DNA from: Candidatus Kryptonium thompsonii
GTDB lineage: Bacteria > Bacteroidota > Ignavibacteria > Kryptoniales > Kryptoniaceae
Reading direction: 5' to 3'
NCBI GenBank assembly: GCA_001442925.1
Contig: LDXX01000003.1
Span: 186,001 to 250,000 of the forward strand
DNA length: 64,000 nt
In this document: positions 35,507 through 43,563 of the stretch, piece after piece
Layout of the letters: each line of letters begins with the position of its first letter
Numbering within the stretch: the first letter of the stretch is position 1
Program-made: the position numbers and the translations under genes
The notes under the pieces: generated by a model
What the model saw: the letters and a program-made list of their open reading frames with translations, nothing else
Database searches by the model: none
What the model was told of the DNA's origin: nothing

Positions 35507-35563
35507 CTCACGGTCGAAATTATGTGAGACCGAAGATTTTAGAGGGCTTCGAGAGCCTCTTTT
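35507..35563 (+). other. Interlocked inverted repeats plus terminator-like hairpin
   Basis: CTCAC (35507-35511) pairs with GTGAG (35524-35528), and CGGTC (35511-35515) pairs with GACCG (35528-35532). The pairings cross each other, as in an H-type pseudoknot, or could mark paired protein sites on DNA. Next comes a hairpin AGAGGGCT..AGCCTCT (35541-35560, one bulge) followed by TTTT, resembling a terminator. It lies in the divergent spacer, 57 bases ahead of the M28 peptidase, and could be an attenuator or a short RNA. Confidence 0.4.
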
Positions 35564-35619
35564 AAAACTTGAATTAAGCCCTTTAATTTTTTATCTTATT
35601 CTAAAAATCGAAAAGCCCT

Positions 35620-37191
35620 ATGAAAAAGGTTTTTCTATTTATCATCGCAGTTTTTATAATTGGGTGTTCCTCCGGGGAGATAGGTATGGACGCGGGGTTA
35701 AGCAGAATTTCCTCGGAGAGCATATTTGAAAATATTAAATTTCTTGCATCCGACTCTTTAAAGGGGAGAAATACGCCAAGCCCTGAGCTTGATGTAGCGG
35801 GTGAGTTTATCGCCCAAAGATTTAAACAATACGGGTTAAAACCTGTAAATGGCAGTTATTTCCAAAAAGTTGAATTTGTTAAAGTTGACCTTGGAGATGA
35901 AAATCATTTAGTTTTGTCAAGAAATGGTGAAAGTATAAATTTTGAAATCGGAGTTGATTTCATTCCATATAATTTTGGTGAGGGTGAGGTTGAAGGTGAG
36001 ATTGTTTTTGCGGGATATGGAATTACGGCAAAGGAGTACGGTTATGATGATTATGAGGATATAGATGTGAAAGGGAAGATTGTCGTCGTGTTGAGGGATG
36101 AACCTCAAGAGAATGATAGCGCAAGTATATTTAATGGAATTAGACCAACGAGATATTCGTTCCCAAGATATAAAGTTCAAAATGCGTTTGAGCACGGCGC
36201 AATTGGAATTATAATTTTACCAGATCCGCTAAATCACTTGATTTTGAAGCCCCGTGGCTATGCATGGCCCAAAATTTTTAAAAATCTTCCAAGAGCTTCG
36301 CTTCCAATTCAACTTGCGTATATGCAAAGGGGTCTTATACCAGCAGTCGAAGCGGGAGAAAAATTTATCAAAGAAGTTTTTGGCGGTGTTCAAGTTTTGA
36401 AGGACATTCAAAAAGCGATCGATGAAAGTTTGAAGCCGAGATCATTCAAGATTGAAAATGTGAAGATTAAGATAAAGGTAAGTTTTGTCAAGGAAAATGT
36501 TTACGCAAATAATGTCGTCGGATTTATAGAAGGAACGGATAAAAAATTAAAAGATGAAATAATTGTCGTTGGTGCGCATTATGATCATGTTGGTTATTTC
36601 TCACCTTCAACGATTGGTTCATCGGAAACGGATAGCATTTACAATGGAGCTGACGACAACGCTTCTGGGACGGTAGGAATGATGGAGGTTGCAAAAGCCT
36701 TTGGATTGAGCAAAAGCAAGCCTAAACGAAGCATTCTTTTCATCGCTTTTTGTGGGGAGGAGAAGGGACTTCTCGGATCGAGATATTATGTCGATAATCC
36801 AATTTTTCCGATTGAAAAAACAGTTGCAATGGTAAATCTTGATATGATCGGGCGAAATTCAATTGATAGTTTGATTTTGATAGGGTGGAGTTATAGCGAG
36901 GATATGAAGCGGTTGGCGGAGGAAGAGAACAAAGCGATTGGTTTTAAATTCTCCTATGATGGTGAAAAGGATTTTCCAAGAAGCGACCAAGCAAGTTTTG
37001 CGAGGAAGGGTGTGCCCGTTATATTTTTCCATTCGGGTGAGCATGAGGATTATCATAAGGTAGGCGATGAGGTGGACAAAATTAACTTTTCAAAGATTGA
37101 AAAGGTTGCTAAACTTTGCTATCGTGTAGTCTATAGACTTGCGAATTCAGAGATAAGGCCTAAGTTAAATGAAGGTAAAGTTGCAGATTAA
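35620..37191 (+). CDS. M28-family zinc aminopeptidase, lipoprotein
   Basis: 523 residues. The N-terminus FLFIIAVFIIGCSS is a lipoprotein signal with the lipobox Cys at about 16. A protease-associated (PA) domain is inserted at about residues 120-230. The peptidase core has the zinc ligands and catalytic residues in order: VVGAHYDHVG, NGADDNASGTVGMMEV, FCGEEKGLLGSRYY, VNLDMIGRN and FFHSGEHEDYHKVGDEVDKI. It would release N-terminal amino acids from peptides in the envelope. It has its own transcription unit. Confidence 0.92.
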   Translation: MKKVFLFIIAVFIIGCSSGEIGMDAGLSRISSESIFENIKFLASDSLKGRNTPSPELDVAGEFIAQRFKQYGLKPVNGSYFQKVEFVKVDLGDENHLVLSRNGESINFEIGVDFIPYNFGEGEVEGEIVFAGYGITAKEYGYDDYEDIDVKGKIVVVLRDEPQENDSASIFNGIRPTRYSFPRYKVQNAFEHGAIGIIILPDPLNHLILKPRGYAWPKIFKNLPRASLPIQLAYMQRGLIPAVEAGEKFIKEVFGGVQVLKDIQKAIDESLKPRSFKIENVKIKIKVSFVKENVYANNVVGFIEGTDKKLKDEIIVVGAHYDHVGYFSPSTIGSSETDSIYNGADDNASGTVGMMEVAKAFGLSKSKPKRSILFIAFCGEEKGLLGSRYYVDNPIFPIEKTVAMVNLDMIGRNSIDSLILIGWSYSEDMKRLAEEENKAIGFKFSYDGEKDFPRSDQASFARKGVPVIFFHSGEHEDYHKVGDEVDKINFSKIEKVAKLCYRVVYRLANSEIRPKLNEGKVAD

Positions 37192-37258
37192 ATTTTAGTT
37201 TTTTATTTTGGATGCTAAAAAATTAACTTTGAGTTAAAAAGTGTTTTTCGGAGTCAAA

Positions 37259-40200
37259 ATGATAAGTCAGGTCTTAAATTTCATTTTTTCCTTCTTTCCT
37301 CTCGCAACCTTAACATATCTTGCCTATAAAATCTGGGAGCGTAAAAGGGTTCCCGCTGGTTTCCCCCAATTTTTTCTTGCTTTGGTTTTAACATTTATCT
37401 CATCGTTCCAGACTTTTATCCTTGTTTTGTTCTTTGAATATCTTTATGACTACGAGGCAAGCATTGCGACAATCGTCTTTTGGGTTGGATTAATCTCTGC
37501 CATGTGGGGAATTAGTAAGATTGGGGGAGAGATATCTCGAGATTTAAGTGATGAGATAAGGAAAGTTATTAAGTTGACCGTTTTAATTTCTCTTGCTTTT
37601 GTTGTCGTTTACTATTTCCCAATTTGTTTTAAAATACAGAGAACCCTGATTTGGAAGGTAGGAGCTATTTTTTATGGTTTGAGCAGTGTTTCACTATGGG
37701 GGATGTTTACTTTGATTGCTTTAATTGCTGGCATAGTGCCGGAAATGAAAAGGAAGGCAAATGTTTTGAGAATTTTAAGCATTTATTTTCTTGTTGAACC
37801 GTTAATTTATCTCACGCTTGTGGCTTTTGAGGTTTTACCTTCGTGGCTTTTTACCGCTCGCACAGTTATGGCAACAATAAGTGCTATGCTTGCTTTATAT
37901 GTTGTTTATTTTACATTGTTTTTCGTAACAAAATATTTAAATCAAGTTGCAGCTGGGGTTGAGAGAGTTTACTCAGGGAGGATAAAGCTTTCTTCTCTGA
38001 GGAAAGTAAAAGCCTTTGTTTTAACATCGATTCCGTTTATAGGTGTTCTTATGTTTTTACAGACACTTTTCATAAAAACATTTATTGAATTTGAAGTCAA
38101 AAAATATGCAAATGAAAAGGTTAAACTTTTAAGAAGCATTGGGAATAATCTTCAATTTTCGATAAGGAAGTCGTTTGAAATCCTTGAAGAACTTTCAAAG
38201 GATGAAGATGTGATTAAAATAAATATCCCGAAGCTTTATTCGAAATATGAAGTTGCTTTCTCGAGATTCCCCGATTATATAAGAAATGTAAGCAGGGTTG
38301 ATGAAAAAGGGATTTTAAGGTATACATATCCCGTTGATCCGAAAGCGATAGGAAGAGATGTGAGTTATCAAGAGCATAATAAGAAGTTTTTAATTTTGAA
38401 AAAGCCAATTGTGAGCTCAGTTTTTAGGGCGGTTCAGGGCTATGATGCAGTTGTACTTGAATATCCTGTGTTTGATCAAAAGGGGAAGTTCGTTGGAGGG
38501 GTTTCATGTTTAATTGATGTTGAGAGGATGCTTAGACATTTTTCCGATATGGCGGGAGGTGGACTCGATAGTTTAATTGTTTTTAGTGTAAATACAGGTA
38601 ATGTCCTTTTTTCGAAGGATTTTGAGCTTATTGGGAAGAATTTCTATGATGTTTTAAATAAGCTTGTCCGTTCGGATGTTAGGTCGATAGTTACAAGCGT
38701 GATTAATTCTTCAAGTTCAAGTGGGCTGGCACTACTGGGTCGGCATAAATGGTTAAGAAAAATAAATTACGCATTTTCATTTGTAAAGTTTGAACTACTT
38801 GAAAAAGATACAGAAGTATGGGGAATTGTAAATCTAGTTGACGAGGAAAGTTTGTTCAAAAGATTAGGCTATTATTTGCAGGTTTATTACTTTATGTTGT
38901 TTGGTTCGCTTTTAATTCTCGGTTATCTTCTTCTTATTTATTTCAATAGCTTGAAATATAGTTTTGATTTGGAGGAAGAGATTGGGAGACAAACCAAAGA
39001 AGTTTTTGAATCGGAGCGAAAGTACCGAGAGCTTGCGGATAATCCACTTGTTGGGTTAGCAATTTATGATGAAAATGGATTTATATTTGTGAATAAGGGA
39101 CTGGCTCAAATTTTTGGATATGAATTGGGCGAGTTTTTGAATCTCCCTATATCTAAAATAATATATCTGGAAGATTTAAATGGTTGGGAGCAAAGAACCT
39201 TGGAAATACTTCGTGGAGATTATTTCCCGGAGCGAGCTTTGTATAGAGGGATAAAAAAAGATGGAAGCATTATTTATTTAGTGTGCTATTCAAAAAGAAT
39301 TATTTACGAAGGGAAACCAGCGGTTCAAACAGTTATAATTGATATTACAAAGGAAAAAAAGCAGGAAGATGTGATAAGGCATTTACAAAGGGTTGAGTCG
39401 ATAGGGACGTTTACGATGGGGATGGCACATGATTTTAACAATATTTTGCAGGTAATCATAGGTTCGGCGCAGATGATCAATCTAAAGGTGCAAAGGGGGG
39501 AATTGAAAAAGGAGGATTTAGAGAAGTATCTTGATAATATTATTTCGATTTCAAATCGTGGTTCGGAGCTTATTAAACGCTTGAAGATTTTCGCAAGGAA
39601 GGAGGTGCCAAGTGCTGAAGTTTTTGAATTTGATTCTTTGGTGTCAACAGTTGTGGAGATTTTGAAAACGCTCTTCCCGAAGTTTATTGAAATTGAAGTT
39701 AAGTTAAATTCGAAAGATGTGAAAGTTTATGGTTCTAAAACGGAGATACAGCAGGCGTTGCTCAACATCGCAGTTAATGCAAGGGATGCAATAGTAGAAA
39801 AAAGGGAGAAAAAATTACTTGACGGTGATGGAAAGATAACAATTGAAACATGTGTTAAAAGTATTTCACTTGAGGAAGCGAATATTTTCAAGGTAAATCC
39901 TGGCAGATATGTTTGTGTAAGTGTAACTGATAATGGGGTGGGCATGGATGAAGAAACTAAGGCTAAGATCTTTGAGCCGTTTTTCACGACGAAAAAACCA
40001 GATATAGGAACTGGGCTTGGGATGTCAACGGTATTTGGGATAGTAAGTTCTCATGGTGGATTTATAACAGTAGATTCAAAGCTCGGGGAAGGGACAACAG
40101 TTAGCTTTTATCTTCCTGTGTTTGAATCAAAAGAGGTTTTAAGTGAAGCAGAAGCGAAAGAAGAGAAGTCTAAAAGTGCGGTGATGGTTATTTCGACAGA

Positions 40201-40534
40201 TGCTAATCTAAGGAGGGTGATGAAGTCATTTGCAGAGAGTGCTGGATTTGAAGTGTTGTTTTCTGATGATAAAGTTGTTGCTGTTAAAGTTTTAAGTGAA
40301 AACCTTGATAAAGTTTCTCTGATCTTCATCGATTCAAGGACCCCGAGATTAAGCTTAAAAGACACAATTGCGCAGTTGAGGATTTTAAAACCTGATGTAA
40401 AGATCTTTCTGCTTTATTCAACACCTGAAACAGCGGAAATTGAGGGAATCACGGTTATTGAGAATCCCGATGAAGATAACAGAATTATTGATATTATTAA
40501 GGGAGCGAACATTGAAAAGAAAGAAATAAGTTAA
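37259..40534 (+). CDS. Hybrid sensor histidine kinase (7TM-Cache-PAS-HisKA-HATPase-REC)
   Basis: About 1090 residues. The first 230 contain seven membrane segments, then another membrane segment (KAFVLTSIPFIGVLMFLQTL), a Cache-like extracellular domain of about 270 residues, a further membrane segment (YYFMLFGSLLILGYLLLIYF), a PAS domain (YRELADNPLVGLAIYDENGF), HisKA with the phospho-His motif GMAHDFNNILQVI, HATPase_c (NAVNARDAI, NGVGMDEE, GTGLGMSTVFGI) and a C-terminal receiver-like domain with a single clear acceptor Asp (LIFIDSRTPR). ATG 37259 has a GGAG site; GTG 37241 is an alternative. It shares one base with the following GT9 gene. Signal unknown. Confidence 0.88.
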   Translation: MISQVLNFIFSFFPLATLTYLAYKIWERKRVPAGFPQFFLALVLTFISSFQTFILVLFFEYLYDYEASIATIVFWVGLISAMWGISKIGGEISRDLSDEIRKVIKLTVLISLAFVVVYYFPICFKIQRTLIWKVGAIFYGLSSVSLWGMFTLIALIAGIVPEMKRKANVLRILSIYFLVEPLIYLTLVAFEVLPSWLFTARTVMATISAMLALYVVYFTLFFVTKYLNQVAAGVERVYSGRIKLSSLRKVKAFVLTSIPFIGVLMFLQTLFIKTFIEFEVKKYANEKVKLLRSIGNNLQFSIRKSFEILEELSKDEDVIKINIPKLYSKYEVAFSRFPDYIRNVSRVDEKGILRYTYPVDPKAIGRDVSYQEHNKKFLILKKPIVSSVFRAVQGYDAVVLEYPVFDQKGKFVGGVSCLIDVERMLRHFSDMAGGGLDSLIVFSVNTGNVLFSKDFELIGKNFYDVLNKLVRSDVRSIVTSVINSSSSSGLALLGRHKWLRKINYAFSFVKFELLEKDTEVWGIVNLVDEESLFKRLGYYLQVYYFMLFGSLLILGYLLLIYFNSLKYSFDLEEEIGRQTKEVFESERKYRELADNPLVGLAIYDENGFIFVNKGLAQIFGYELGEFLNLPISKIIYLEDLNGWEQRTLEILRGDYFPERALYRGIKKDGSIIYLVCYSKRIIYEGKPAVQTVIIDITKEKKQEDVIRHLQRVESIGTFTMGMAHDFNNILQVIIGSAQMINLKVQRGELKKEDLEKYLDNIISISNRGSELIKRLKIFARKEVPSAEVFEFDSLVSTVVEILKTLFPKFIEIEVKLNSKDVKVYGSKTEIQQALLNIAVNARDAIVEKREKKLLDGDGKITIETCVKSISLEEANIFKVNPGRYVCVSVTDNGVGMDEETKAKIFEPFFTTKKPDIGTGLGMSTVFGIVSSHGGFITVDSKLGEGTTVSFYLPVFESKEVLSEAEAKEEKSKSAVMVISTDANLRRVMKSFAESAGFEVLFSDDKVVAVKVLSENLDKVSLIFIDSRTPRLSLKDTIAQLRILKPDVKIFLLYSTPETAEIEGITVIENPDEDNRIIDIIKGANIEKKEIS

Positions 40535-41712
40535 TGAAAGTTTTTGACTTCGAAATACCCGAATGTAAAAACTTCACAGGTTATAAACCTTGTTATCCGT
40601 ACACAAAGTGTTATGAATCTGGTTGTGTTGATCCGAAGCCATTTGGGGTTAAGATTTTGATCATAAATCTTGATGCTATGGGGAATGTTTTGCTTACCAC
40701 ATCTATTCTTCCAGCGATAAAGCGAAAATATCCCGAAAGTTCAATTTACTGGCTTACGCTTAAAAATACGCATTTATTGCTCGACAATAACCCATATCTT
40801 GATGAAGTTTTCGTGTGGGATCCAGAGACTTGGCTTATCCTTGAAAATATGAAGTTTGACGTTGTGATGAATGTTGACAAGTCGAGGAGGTCCGCAAGTT
40901 TGACGATGAAGTTGAATGCTGACAAGAAGCTTGGGTATGGCATGAACGAGCATGGGCAGATCATACCTTTAAATGAATCGGCAAGTTATGATTATAGATT
41001 GGGGCTTGATGATGAATTAAAGTTTAAGCGAAATGAGAAGACGAGGCAGGAAATCTTGTGCGAAATGTTTGAGCTTGAATATAAGCGAGATGAGTATGTT
41101 CTTGTTTTAACTGATGAGGAAAAGAAGTTTTCTGAGGAGTACAAAAGAAAGGTTGGCATAAAAGAGGATGAGCTTGTTGTTGGGTTTAACACTGGCTGTT
41201 CACCATTATATCCGAATAAAAAGATGACAATTGAACAGCATGTTGAATTGATAAGTCGTTTATCGAGATATGACGGTATAAAGCTTGTTTTGCTTGGCGG
41301 ACCTGAAGACACGGAGAGGAATGAGGAGATATTCAATCGTTCCATCAAGATCGACGGTGTTGCAGGGAAATTAATTAACACTCCAACGACCGAAGGCATA
41401 AGGCGTGGGATATGTTATGAAAATATATGCGATGTTGTAATAACTGGTGATTCGTATGGGATGCATCTTGCGATTGCTTTAAAAAAATTTGTCATAGCTT
41501 GGTTTGGGTTGAGTTCATGGACCGAGATAGACCTTTATGATAGGGGAGTTAAGTTAATTCCAGAGGGATTGGAATGTGCACCTTGTTGGAAGAAGGTTTG
41601 CCCGTATAATCTTGAGTGCATAAAGATGATAGATCTTGATAAAATTGAGGAAATTGTGATCAAGTATAAGGAGGAGGTATTTGATAAGTTGGCAAAGAAG
41701 GGTGTGTTTTGA
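40534..41712 (+). CDS. Family 9 glycosyltransferase with cysteine-rich ends
   Basis: 392 residues with the GT9 fold (KILIINLDAMGNVLLTTSIL, VVITGDSYGMHLAIALKKFV). The N-terminal 32 residues contain four cysteines (C11, C20, C26, C31) ahead of the usual start, and the C-terminus has CAPCWKKVCPYNLECIKMI. The N-terminal cluster is extra compared with the related gene at 25102-26169. It starts within the stop of the sensor kinase (TAATG), so the two are translated together. Confidence 0.85.
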   Translation: MKVFDFEIPECKNFTGYKPCYPYTKCYESGCVDPKPFGVKILIINLDAMGNVLLTTSILPAIKRKYPESSIYWLTLKNTHLLLDNNPYLDEVFVWDPETWLILENMKFDVVMNVDKSRRSASLTMKLNADKKLGYGMNEHGQIIPLNESASYDYRLGLDDELKFKRNEKTRQEILCEMFELEYKRDEYVLVLTDEEKKFSEEYKRKVGIKEDELVVGFNTGCSPLYPNKKMTIEQHVELISRLSRYDGIKLVLLGGPEDTERNEEIFNRSIKIDGVAGKLINTPTTEGIRRGICYENICDVVITGDSYGMHLAIALKKFVIAWFGLSSWTEIDLYDRGVKLIPEGLECAPCWKKVCPYNLECIKMIDLDKIEEIVIKYKEEVFDKLAKKGVF

Positions 41713-41779
41713 AAAAGTTTATTGAATTTAGTAAATTTTAAATGTAGTTTTGACTGTGAATCGTTCTTTGTAAATGTTT

Positions 41780-41854
41780 CGGGACGTAGCGCAGCCTGGT
41801 TAGCGCACTACCTTGGGGTGGTAGGGGTCGCGGGTTCGAATCCCGCCGTCCCGA
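41780..41854 (+). tRNA. tRNA-Pro (anticodon GGG)
   Basis: All arms fold: acceptor CGGGACG/CGTCCCG, D arm GCGC..GCGC, anticodon stem CTACC/GGTAG around TTGGGGT (anticodon GGG), and T arm GCGGG-TTCGAAT-CCCGC. Discriminator A; CCA not encoded. C1-G72 is characteristic of bacterial tRNA-Pro. Confidence 0.95.
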
Positions 41855-41941
41855 CTAAAGTTTTAAACGCACCTTGAAGCCTGTCAAATACTCATAAATC
41901 ATTTTTCAAAGCACCTACAAGGTTGGGGTTAAATTTAAAAT

Positions 41942-42868
41942 GTGAGCGTTATGAATGTTGTTATCGGTTCGCTTAAAAGCATCTTTGATGATGCTTTAAT
42001 TGCTGCTTCAACTGATGAACCAGTTCTCATATTGGGGGAAACTGGAACAGGTAAAGAAGTACTCGCAAGATTCATTCATCAAAACTCAAGTAGAAGAGAT
42101 AGAATTTTTATCCCCATAAATTGTGCTGCGATTCCTGCGAATCTCCTTGAGAGTGAACTTTTTGGGTATAAAAAGGGTGCTTTTACTGGGGCTGATAAAG
42201 ATAAAAAAGGAATTTTTGAAGAGGCAAGTGGTGGAACTGTGTTTCTGGATGAGATTGGGGAATTGCCAATTGAAGCGCAGGTGAAAATTTTAAGGGCGAT
42301 TGAGGAAAAGGAAATAATACCCGTTGGAGATACCAAGCCTAGGCAAGTTGACGTTCGCTTTATTGCTTCAACGAATGTGGATTTAAAAGCAAAGGTTGAA
42401 AAAGGTGAATTTAGGAAAGATCTTTATTATCGTCTTTCCGTTTTTGTTTATAAGCTTCCGCCATTGAGGGATAGAATTTTTGATCTCCCTGAATTTGTAA
42501 AGTATTTCATTCAATCCGCAGGTAAAAGTGTCAAAGTTGATCCATCCGTTATGGAATTGTTTTTCTGTTATCCCTGGCCTGGAAATATACGGGAGTTGCG
42601 AAGCGTTATAATTTATTCATTGGCGAAATCAAACGGCTCAGATATTAAAATTGAGCATTTGCCTGATTATTTAATACACTTTTGTAAACATCCAGAGATT
42701 TTAAGGGGGAAGAATGCAAAGGAAAAGTTGGAGTGTTTTGAGACATATTTAATTTCTGAAACTTTGAAAGAGCATCCGAATCCGAAGGAAGCTGCAAATT
42801 TACTTGGGTTAAGTTTGAGGACATTTTACAGGAAGTTAAAGAAATATAAAATTAACCCCAATAAATAA
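41942..42868 (+). CDS. Sigma-54-dependent activator without a sensor domain
   Basis: 308 residues that begin almost directly with the AAA+ domain: Walker A GETGTGKE (32-39), the sigma-54 contact loop GAFTGA (79-84), Walker B GGTVFLDEIGELP (98-110), sensor II FCYPWPGNIRELRS, and a C-terminal Fis-type helix-turn-helix (PKEAANLLGLSLRTFYRKLK). Only about 30 residues precede Walker A, so there is no receiver, GAF, PAS or V4R input domain. GTG 41942 or ATG 41951 may be the start. It lies 114 bases ahead of a perfect sigma-54 promoter that serves the CO dehydrogenase genes, and is the obvious candidate to drive it. How the signal reaches it is unclear. Confidence 0.9.
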   Translation: MSVMNVVIGSLKSIFDDALIAASTDEPVLILGETGTGKEVLARFIHQNSSRRDRIFIPINCAAIPANLLESELFGYKKGAFTGADKDKKGIFEEASGGTVFLDEIGELPIEAQVKILRAIEEKEIIPVGDTKPRQVDVRFIASTNVDLKAKVEKGEFRKDLYYRLSVFVYKLPPLRDRIFDLPEFVKYFIQSAGKSVKVDPSVMELFFCYPWPGNIRELRSVIIYSLAKSNGSDIKIEHLPDYLIHFCKHPEILRGKNAKEKLECFETYLISETLKEHPNPKEAANLLGLSLRTFYRKLKKYKINPNK

Positions 42869-42873
42869 AGTCG

Positions 42874-42920
42874 TTCCTGCCGTTTAAAACTTTCCTGCCA
42901 AAGTTGGCAAAATTTCCAAC
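42874..42920 (+). promoter_or_regulatory. Candidate enhancer sites upstream of cooF
   Basis: Three features overlap: a direct repeat TTCCTGCC at 42874-42881 and 42892-42899 (18-base step), a perfect palindrome TGCCAA-AG-TTGGCA at 42896-42909, and a second inverted pair GTTGG (42903-42907) / CCAAC (42916-42920). They lie 63-110 bases ahead of the -24 element, the usual zone for dimeric sigma-54 activators with a Fis-type helix-turn-helix. Binding is inferred. Confidence 0.6.
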
Positions 42921-42982
42921 CTTTGAATTGTCAGTTATGGCACTTCATGTTAATGTTTTGTTGGATTTTAACAATTTATCAC

Positions 42983-42997
42983 TGGCACAACAATTGC
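42983..42997 (+). promoter_or_regulatory. Sigma-54 (-24/-12) promoter of the coo genes
   Basis: TGGCAC-N5-TTGC is a full match to the sigma-54 consensus, with exactly 10 bases between GG and GC. Transcription would begin near 43009, leaving a leader of about 30 bases with a CAGGAG ribosome binding site before the cooF ATG at 43038. Confidence 0.92.
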
Positions 42998-43037
42998 AAA
43001 TTTATCTTTTTGATTAAAAATTCACAGGAGTTATAAA

Positions 43038-43562
43038 ATGAAAAAAGTTTTTATTGACCCTTCAAGATGCACGGGGTGTAAAAGTTGTGAGATAGCATGT
43101 GCTGTGGAACATTCCATTTCAAAAGATATTTATAAAGCAATTTTTGAGGAACCTCGCCCGCCGAGATTTAACAGCGTTTTAAAGTTGGATGGATTTATCG
43201 CTTCTTTGCGGTGTAATCATTGTGAAGACGCCCCATGTGTTGCTGTATGTCCGACCTCCGCAATTTACAGAGATAGCGAGACAAATCTTGTGGTATATAA
43301 CAACGCAAAATGCATAGGTTGCTGGCAGTGTGCGATGGCTTGTCCATTTGGAGCAATTTATCCTGACATTGAAAGAAAAGTTGCAAGAAAATGTGATGGA
43401 TGCAATGATAGAGTTAAAAGTGGTATGATTCCAGCTTGTGTTGAAGCATGTCCAACAAATGCTTTAATTTATACGGATGTTTCAACCCTTGAACATTTCA
43501 AGAGGATATCAACAATTTCATCGCTTTCAAAATCAACGAAAACTTATATGGAGGTAATCTAA
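43038..43562 (+). CDS. cooF: CooF-like polyferredoxin, electron carrier for CO dehydrogenase
   Basis: 174 residues with four [4Fe-4S] cysteine groups: CTGCKSCEIAC, CNHCEDAPCVAVCP, CIGCWQCAMACP and CDGCNDRV...CVEACP. This is the CooF/HycB/DmsB-like arrangement. It lies one base ahead of cooS and would take electrons from the CO dehydrogenase B/D clusters and pass them to the flavin enzyme or to the membrane. First gene after the sigma-54 promoter. Confidence 0.9.
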   Translation: MKKVFIDPSRCTGCKSCEIACAVEHSISKDIYKAIFEEPRPPRFNSVLKLDGFIASLRCNHCEDAPCVAVCPTSAIYRDSETNLVVYNNAKCIGCWQCAMACPFGAIYPDIERKVARKCDGCNDRVKSGMIPACVEACPTNALIYTDVSTLEHFKRISTISSLSKSTKTYMEVI

Positions 43563-43563
43563 A

